Positions 57,904-64,000 of a stretch of DNA of 64,000 nt are shown piece after piece. Numbering within the stretch: the stretch's first letter is position 1; each line of letters opens with the position of its first letter. Made by a program: the position numbers and the translations under genes. The notes below the pieces were generated by a model that saw nothing but the letters and a program-made list of their open reading frames with translations, did no database searches and was not told the DNA's origin. Origin of the DNA: Ignavibacteriales bacterium (GTDB lineage Bacteria; Bacteroidota; Ignavibacteria; T3Sed10-11); contig PWXV01000324.1 in assembly GCA_003568415.1 (NCBI GenBank), positions 1 through 64,000 of the forward strand, written 5' to 3'.

Positions 57904-58740
57904 CTATTCCTGAGTGTCTTCAGCAAACATCTGTCTAAGTTGATCTTTTTCCATTGATGAGACAGCAGTACAGACGGTTTCGTCATTGTATAACCACATA
58001 ACAACACTGTATTCGTCGTGTGTCCCGTTGACATACCAGCCGGTTTGATTCAGTGAGGTGACAGCACCGTTGGATAGTGAAATCTTGTCACCTTCCAGCA
58101 CGGCGTTCCAGTTTGTTTGGTAGACATAAACAATTCCTCCCGGAAGTTTATATACCAGGTGAGCAAGGGATAACCCATCATAATCTGATAGTACACCACC
58201 AACCCACTCGCAATCTTTCACCGGTTTTAAAGCGACCGGAAATTCGACACGCTCCTGGAAGTAATCGCGCAACTCATCAACATTCTGACCGATTTGCTGT
58301 GGCTGGATGGTTCCTGCCAAAAACAAGCCGTAATTCTCGATTGATTTATCCATCATATCTGCAGCTTGTACGGTATTTTGAATGTCGGGCGAGTTAAGGA
58401 AGTATAGAACAAAGGCTATGCCAAAGACCAACATTGCAATGACAGCGGCACGTGCAAGCGGATATTGTGCAAACACTCCTCTTGTACGTTGTTCTTGGGC
58501 GACGTGTTTATCAATATCCTGTTTTATTCGCGATGCAATCTCGTGTGGAGTAGTTTGGCGCGAAATTTTGGTCTTGACAAAATCTTTGGTGAGAACGTCC
58601 AGCTCGTAGTCATTCCGACAGGAATGACATTTACTGATATGGGATTGAAAGAATTCTTTATCTGCTTCTTTGAGACGGTTATCTACCGCATCGGTGATAA
58701 ATTGCTGAATTTTTTTACATTCGTTCATAGCTACATCCAA
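57904..58740 (-). CDS. Anti-sigma factor with zinc-finger (zf-HC2-like) and TM segment
   Basis: ADKEFFQSHISKCHSCRNDYELD; single TM AAVIAMLVFGIAFVLYFL; directly downstream of ECF sigma. MNECKK (58728) is an alternative start. Confidence 0.8.
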   Translation of the reverse strand: MDVAMNECKKIQQFITDAVDNRLKEADKEFFQSHISKCHSCRNDYELDVLTKDFVKTKISRQTTPHEIASRIKQDIDKHVAQEQRTRGVFAQYPLARAAVIAMLVFGIAFVLYFLNSPDIQNTVQAADMMDKSIENYGLFLAGTIQPQQIGQNVDELRDYFQERVEFPVALKPVKDCEWVGGVLSDYDGLSLAHLVYKLPGGIVYVYQTNWNAVLEGDKISLSNGAVTSLNQTGWYVNGTHDEYSVVMWLYNDETVCTAVSSMEKDQLRQMFAEDTQE

Positions 58741-58743
58741 ATT

Positions 58744-59337
58744 TTACTTATCTTTGACCTCGTATCCTCTCTCGTGGGCGTATTTAAATAGTTTATCACG
58801 CAGCAGTTTTCTGCCTCGATGTAATCGTGAACGAATTGTACCGATCGGACAATCTACAAATTCGGCTGCTTCTTCATAGGTAAAGCCTTCTATATCACAA
58901 AGAATAACAACTGTCCTGAATTCCTCCGGAATATCAGTTATTGCCGTTGCAACCTGATCGTCAAGAAGTTGTCCGAATAATCGTTCTGAAAGATCATTTG
59001 CATCGGTCGATTGTTCACGAATTGTATTGTAAAACTCCTTTATTTCATCATAATCAACATGCTCAGGAGTTTTCACCGCTTTACGATATCTATTGATATA
59101 CGAGTTACGCATTATTCGAAACAGCCATGCACGACAATTGGTTCCCTTTTCGAACTTATCCCAGAACCGGTATGCTTTGAGATATGTTTCCTGCAGCAGG
59201 TCGTTTGCGTCTTCCGGATTACCCGTCAGGCGAAGAGCATAGTTGTACAGGATATCCATATGCGGAACCGCCTCACGCTGGAATTCCTCGTGTTTTTGCT
59301 GTGTATTGTTGTTATTTTTCGGAAGTGCAAATAGCAT
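58744..59337 (-). CDS. ECF-type RNA polymerase sigma factor
   Basis: YNYALRLTGNPEDANDLLQETYLKAYRFWDKFEKGTNCRAWLFRIMRNSYINRYRK; DIEGFTYEEAAEFVDCPIGTIRSRLHRGRKLL. Confidence 0.93.
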   Translation of the reverse strand: MLFALPKNNNNTQQKHEEFQREAVPHMDILYNYALRLTGNPEDANDLLQETYLKAYRFWDKFEKGTNCRAWLFRIMRNSYINRYRKAVKTPEHVDYDEIKEFYNTIREQSTDANDLSERLFGQLLDDQVATAITDIPEEFRTVVILCDIEGFTYEEAAEFVDCPIGTIRSRLHRGRKLLRDKLFKYAHERGYEVKDK

Positions 59338-59485
59338 GTAATTGATATTTTGTGGACGGGATACCGGATTAAATTCTGGAATCGGAACAGTATCTGCCGA
59401 CTAAGTATAATATTCTATTTCAGTTATCTATAATACGAAAATTAATTTTTTGTAGCAAGCCTCTGCAGATTGTAAGATTTACAAC

Positions 59486-60736
59486 TTAAATCTGTAAATT
59501 GAATATATCCTGCGGTTCGACGGTGGGGATTCCATCGGTGATGGTTATCTGTTTACCGGATGCCGGTTCCACTATTTCACAGTGTCCATTCTCATCAGTC
59601 TCGGGTAGCCCCGATGTTGATGATGCATCGACTATGAAGTTTATCCGGATTTTTGATTTATCAAATATATATGAGGCAGCAAACGGACTGCAATCGCCTA
59701 ACTCGGTCAATGCGAGTTTAAATCTTACCGTCGTTGTAGATTTGTCAGGGTGGTGTACAAGATGAAAGGCCGCATCCTGTACTCCGGCATTCTCTCCATT
59801 AATTGAAATTGCAGCGTTCTTAAAGATATATTCAGCAAAATATCGACGGTTAAGCGGGATTGTATGATACGAAGCATCGGTCGGTAATTCCTGCCGTGCG
59901 AGGTGATAGAGGGAACCGATAATTGCAATTGCATTTGCCTTCCGGATGATCTCCTTATACCGGTCGCGTGGTATATACCCTGATTCAATTAATACACCGC
60001 GTGTTCCCCAGGTATGCAATGCGTCTCCGAACGCGCGGGGTTCGTAAGCGTCATCATATTTTCCGACCTGATCGGGAAGTGTCATCTGAACATAGTCACC
60101 GACGCACGATGCCAGCCGCATTGCATCACGACGTACTTCTGTAATTGACTGATCCCAATCGCTGGCCGCTGCAAGTAAAGAGATACCGGCAGCTTTGCCG
60201 ATACCGCCGGCAGTGTATCGTGGTTCCTGATCATGAAGAGAATATGCCCACTGCGTGTTATATGTATCACGGACCGATTTAAGGATGCGGGCTTCGGGAG
60301 TTCGGAGAGCAAGCGCGTCCCGGTTCATATCGATACTGAGTGCCGTCCGCCTGGTAAACCGTTCTGCACCGTCGGGATTGAGCATAGGTATAACATAGAG
60401 TGTAATAGTATTGATAATGCTTTGTATTATTTCAGTTTTCTTCTGATTCTGCATTATAGAAAAAATATCAAGTAATGCCCGGGTCGCAGTTGGTTCGTCG
60501 CCATGCATTTGCGACCACATAAGTACGGGAATGTTCCCGTTGCCGAGCTTTAAGTATCGTATCGGTCTCTTCTCGGTTGATTCTCCGGCTACTTCCTGAG
60601 TAAACAAGTCGGTTTGCAATTCATCGAGTTTCGGGTAAAGATACTTTTGGGTTATCCAGTACGGGACGTTTTCAATTCGGTGCTCTGCATACCATTGCTC
60701 GATCGTATTGAAAATCTGGGTTGTGTCCATAGGCAT
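59486..60736 (-). CDS. M14 family zinc carboxypeptidase
   Basis: VLMWSQMHGDEPTATRALLDI; VIPMLNPDGAERFTRR; SIDMNRD; SLHDQEP. Confidence 0.85.
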   Translation of the reverse strand: MPMDTTQIFNTIEQWYAEHRIENVPYWITQKYLYPKLDELQTDLFTQEVAGESTEKRPIRYLKLGNGNIPVLMWSQMHGDEPTATRALLDIFSIMQNQKKTEIIQSIINTITLYVIPMLNPDGAERFTRRTALSIDMNRDALALRTPEARILKSVRDTYNTQWAYSLHDQEPRYTAGGIGKAAGISLLAAASDWDQSITEVRRDAMRLASCVGDYVQMTLPDQVGKYDDAYEPRAFGDALHTWGTRGVLIESGYIPRDRYKEIIRKANAIAIIGSLYHLARQELPTDASYHTIPLNRRYFAEYIFKNAAISINGENAGVQDAAFHLVHHPDKSTTTVRFKLALTELGDCSPFAASYIFDKSKIRINFIVDASSTSGLPETDENGHCEIVEPASGKQITITDGIPTVEPQDIFNLQI

Positions 60737-60804
60737 TGGTTCTCCGGAATTGCATTTATTTTTTTAACAGGGAACAATATATATAAAATAATGTTGTCTA
60801 ACAA

Positions 60805-63800
60805 TTATTTTGTATCATGTTTCTCCCCGCTAACCCGGTCTATTATTTCAATCGCAAGATCAAGCGGCGATCGCTTGCCGGCAAGTCCGTCGAGATGCAC
60901 GATCAATTTTAATGATGTATCTATCTCATGCACACGTGCACGCACATTTTTTAATGTCGGTACCTTTGCGATGATTCCTTTGAATAATTCACCGTCATAA
61001 TACTCTTTCATATCCACGTGCGGGAATTCATACATTATTCGCTTTGTTCCGGCATCTACTTTGACAAATCCAAGTTTGGTTGCTCGTATACGTAAGCGGA
61101 TGACGTTCAGCAATGCCTCCGCTTCGGGGGGTAGTTTACCGAACCTGTCTTTCAATTCATCACGCATCTCATCCACTTCTTTTTCATCGGTGAGTGCATA
61201 TAATCGGCGGTATAATTCAAGACGCTCGGCATCAAATGATACATAGGTGTCGGGTAAATATGCATCGACGCTGACATTGACCGTGGCCAGTTCTTTTGGT
61301 AGCGTTTTCTTGCGCTGCTCTTCGGGAAAGAGGTCTCGGAACTCCTCTTCCTTTAATTCTTTTACCGTGTCATCAACCAGTTTCTGATACATATCGAATC
61401 CGACTTCTTCTATGAATCCGCTTTGTTCGGCGCCGAGCATATTACCCGCACCGCGTATTTCAAGATCTCGCATACTTAAATTGAAACCGGAGCCGAGCTC
61501 GGTGAACTCCTCAATTGCCTGTAGTCGTCGCAGTGCCTGCCTGCTCATTGTTGACATCGGCGGTGTGAGGAAATATGCATATGCCTGGGTATTTGATCTG
61601 CCCACGCGGCCGCGTAATTGATACAATTCAGCAAGACCGAACCGGTCAGCTCTTGTTACAACAATTGTGTTTACATTCGGCATATCGATGCCGGATTCGA
61701 TAATCTTTGTGCTGATGAGGACGTTAAATTTTTGTTCCAGAAAATCTACCATTGTTTTTTCAAGATCGTGCGGCCGCATCTGTCCGTGTGCAACCCGCAC
61801 GCGTGCTTCGGGTATAAGTTCGCGCACCCTGTTGGCAACCTCTTCAATATCGGCAACACGGTCATGGACGACATACACCTGCCCCCCCCGTTCAAGCTCG
61901 GGAATGATCGCTTCTCGTATTGCTTTCTTTGAATATGGGGCGATCTCGGTTATAATCGGAAGACGGTTTTTGGGTGCGGTGTTTATGATTGAAAGATCGC
62001 GTGCGCCCAATAGTGAAAAATGCAAAGTACGGGGGATCGGTGTTGCCGTAAGAGTAAGTGTATCGACATTTGCACGCATATTGCGTATCCGTTCTTTCGC
62101 CGTTACACCGAACCGGTGCTCTTCATCCACCACAAGTAAGCCGAGATTCTTAAATGCTACATCTTTTGAAATAAGCCGGTGTGTACCGATCACTATATCG
62201 GTTTGACCGGTTTTGAGCCGTTCAACTATTTTTTTCTGCTGTCCCGATGTTCTGAATCGTGAGAGGACATCGATTTTGATAGAATACCGGTCCAGCCGTT
62301 CGCGGATAGTCTGATAATGCTGCTCGGCAAGAATCGTTGTCGGCACGAGCACGGCCACTTGTTTACCGTCCATTACTGCTTTAAATGCAGCACGCACCGC
62401 TACTTCGGTTTTCCCAAATCCGACATCTCCGCAGATGAGACGGTCCATGGGAACGGGTACTTCCATATCAGCTTTGACAGCCCGGGTTGCTTCTGACTGA
62501 TCCGGTGTATCGTCATACATAAACGATGCTTCAAGTTCCTTTTGCCAATGAGTATCTTCAGAGAAGGCAACTCCGCGGCTTGCTTTTCGTTTTGCATATA
62601 ATAAAATAAGCTCGCGTGCGATATCTTTGACACGACGTTTGGTACGCGCTTTTGCTTTTTCCCACTCACCGCTTCCGAGCCGGTTAATCATCGGGATGTG
62701 TCCTTCTTTCGAAGAATATTTCTGAATGCGGTGGATTGTATTCAGGTTAACATATAACATATCTTTATCTGCATACATAATGCGGATAACTTCCTGATGC
62801 GTATTGCCGACTTTCAGTTTCTGAAGTCCGTCAAACTTTCCTATACCGTGATCGATATGTACAACATAATCGCCGCGTTTGAGCGACTGCATTTCATGCA
62901 GTGAAAAACCTTTGAAGCGTTTTCGTTTTTTTATCTTTCGCCGTTTCAGCCGACCGAAAATTTCATGTTCGGTATAGCAGAGAAGTTTTGATTCGGCAAG
63001 CACAAACCCGCGTTGTAACGTTTCGCTGACATAATTAATAGAAAGTTTACCGGATGTATCGGTACTACCGTCTTCGGTAGAATCCTCCGCTTCATCGATT
63101 AATTCCCTTATTCGCTCGGTCTCTTCCGGACCGTCTGCAGTTATGTATAGCTCGTATCCTTCGTTATATTTTCCGGTCAAATCACGGTAAAGTTGATGGA
63201 TGCTTCCCTGGAATGAAGGTTGTGATCGGGCGTCCATATTTAACAGGTTTTCACCGCTCTGCGACCGCAGAGAAACATGGTTTATTTGACGGAAACGTAT
63301 GCATTTATCCGCAATACTATCAGTATCGACTTCACTTTGTGACTTTTGTAATTGGGCAAGGATGGTCGAACGGTCATTCCATACGATTATGGCGGAATCA
63401 TTGAGGTAATCGAAAATTTCGTGCTCGTTCTCCCGTTCGCCGTTAACGAGATTAGGTGTAATGCGGACTTCCTCAAGCTCACGGATCGAGCGTTGTGACA
63501 TCACTTCAAACTCCCGGATGGATTCAACCGTATCTCCCAGGAAGTCGAGACGCACAGGATTATGGCCGGTAAACGGAAACACGTCAACAATGCCGCCCCG
63601 TATCGAGTAATCGCCGTATGCCTCGACAAACGGTTTCTTTTCAAAGCCCAGTTCATTCAGCACTCCGGTAAGAGTTTCAAAATCGTAATCCTGATTAACG
63701 GCAACGGAGAACACATCTTTTTTTACGCTGGCCGGCTGCGGCAAAGGGGTGGCAATCGAGGCGGCACTTGCCAAAACAATGCAAGCATCTTTTCGTGCAA

Positions 63801-64000
63801 GGGCATCGAGGGTTTCAATCTGACCGATGTGCTCTTCGGCATCGAGATTCTGATCCGAAAGGTGTCTTCCTTTCTCGAACCGGTAGACATGTTCGGGGGA
63901 GACGAGAGTCGTCAGGTCATCGTACAGCTCTGCTGCTTCATCGGTGGTTTCTGCAATAACGAGAAAATGTGCGGGCTGAGTGTTATAAAGCATAGATATT
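60805..64000 (-). CDS. mfd: Transcription-repair coupling factor (N-terminus truncated by window edge)
   Basis: FSLHEMQSLKRGDYVVHIDHGIGKFDGLQKL; DRLICGDVGFGKTEVAVRAAFKAVMDGKQVAVLVPTTILAEQHY; LTATPIPRTLHFSLLGARDLSIINTAP. First Met near the edge is probably internal. Confidence 0.95.
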   Translation of the reverse strand, partial: ISMLYNTQPAHFLVIAETTDEAAELYDDLTTLVSPEHVYRFEKGRHLSDQNLDAEEHIGQIETLDALARKDACIVLASAASIATPLPQPASVKKDVFSVAVNQDYDFETLTGVLNELGFEKKPFVEAYGDYSIRGGIVDVFPFTGHNPVRLDFLGDTVESIREFEVMSQRSIRELEEVRITPNLVNGERENEHEIFDYLNDSAIIVWNDRSTILAQLQKSQSEVDTDSIADKCIRFRQINHVSLRSQSGENLLNMDARSQPSFQGSIHQLYRDLTGKYNEGYELYITADGPEETERIRELIDEAEDSTEDGSTDTSGKLSINYVSETLQRGFVLAESKLLCYTEHEIFGRLKRRKIKKRKRFKGFSLHEMQSLKRGDYVVHIDHGIGKFDGLQKLKVGNTHQEVIRIMYADKDMLYVNLNTIHRIQKYSSKEGHIPMINRLGSGEWEKAKARTKRRVKDIARELILLYAKRKASRGVAFSEDTHWQKELEASFMYDDTPDQSEATRAVKADMEVPVPMDRLICGDVGFGKTEVAVRAAFKAVMDGKQVAVLVPTTILAEQHYQTIRERLDRYSIKIDVLSRFRTSGQQKKIVERLKTGQTDIVIGTHRLISKDVAFKNLGLLVVDEEHRFGVTAKERIRNMRANVDTLTLTATPIPRTLHFSLLGARDLSIINTAPKNRLPIITEIAPYSKKAIREAIIPELERGGQVYVVHDRVADIEEVANRVRELIPEARVRVAHGQMRPHDLEKTMVDFLEQKFNVLISTKIIESGIDMPNVNTIVVTRADRFGLAELYQLRGRVGRSNTQAYAYFLTPPMSTMSRQALRRLQAIEEFTELGSGFNLSMRDLEIRGAGNMLGAEQSGFIEEVGFDMYQKLVDDTVKELKEEEFRDLFPEEQRKKTLPKELATVNVSVDAYLPDTYVSFDAERLELYRRLYALTDEKEVDEMRDELKDRFGKLPPEAEALLNVIRLRIRATKLGFVKVDAGTKRIMYEFPHVDMKEYYDGELFKGIIAKVPTLKNVRARVHEIDTSLKLIVHLDGLAGKRSPLDLAIEIIDRVSGEKHDTK

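Overview
64 kb of a gene-dense bacterial chromosome, probably FCB group: a Por/T9SS-type C-terminal sorting domain with the 'NYPNPFNPVTTIRYQLP' linker, MreBCD/RodA, and several OM or lipoprotein products. The phylum is an inference. Most of the window is housekeeping: FMN-dependent glutamate synthase homolog, malic enzyme, pyrF, dcd, mdh, rplU/rpmA, purN/purH, mreBCD-mrdA-rodA, two Lon-family proteases, dnaX, thiL, ECF sigma/anti-sigma, and mfd running off the right edge. Accessory content includes a T9SS-exported metzincin+vWA protease, a Ser/Thr kinase-ATPase-TPR fusion, a Clp1/Grc3-like polynucleotide kinase behind a phased operator-like repeat, a secreted TPR-CHAT protein, a type II-like R-M pair and a lipoprotein subtilase. 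No tRNA, rRNA, CRISPR array or transposase was recognised. Observations most worth follow-up: (1) a 288-aa protein that looks like an ATP-dependent DNA ligase whose adenylation domain has been removed cleanly, joining the N-terminal DNA-binding domain to the C-terminal OB domain; (2) an A9 slippage tract in dnaX where either a +1 or -1 slip hits a stop codon within a few codons, predicting a tau/gamma arrangement; (3) the bacterial Clp1-like kinase with ATTGAGTAA boxes at 11-bp phasing; (4) a CLCA-like protease-vWA architecture in a T9SS cargo; (5) several clusters of palindromic intergenic elements. All homology calls are from reading the translations; no searches were run.
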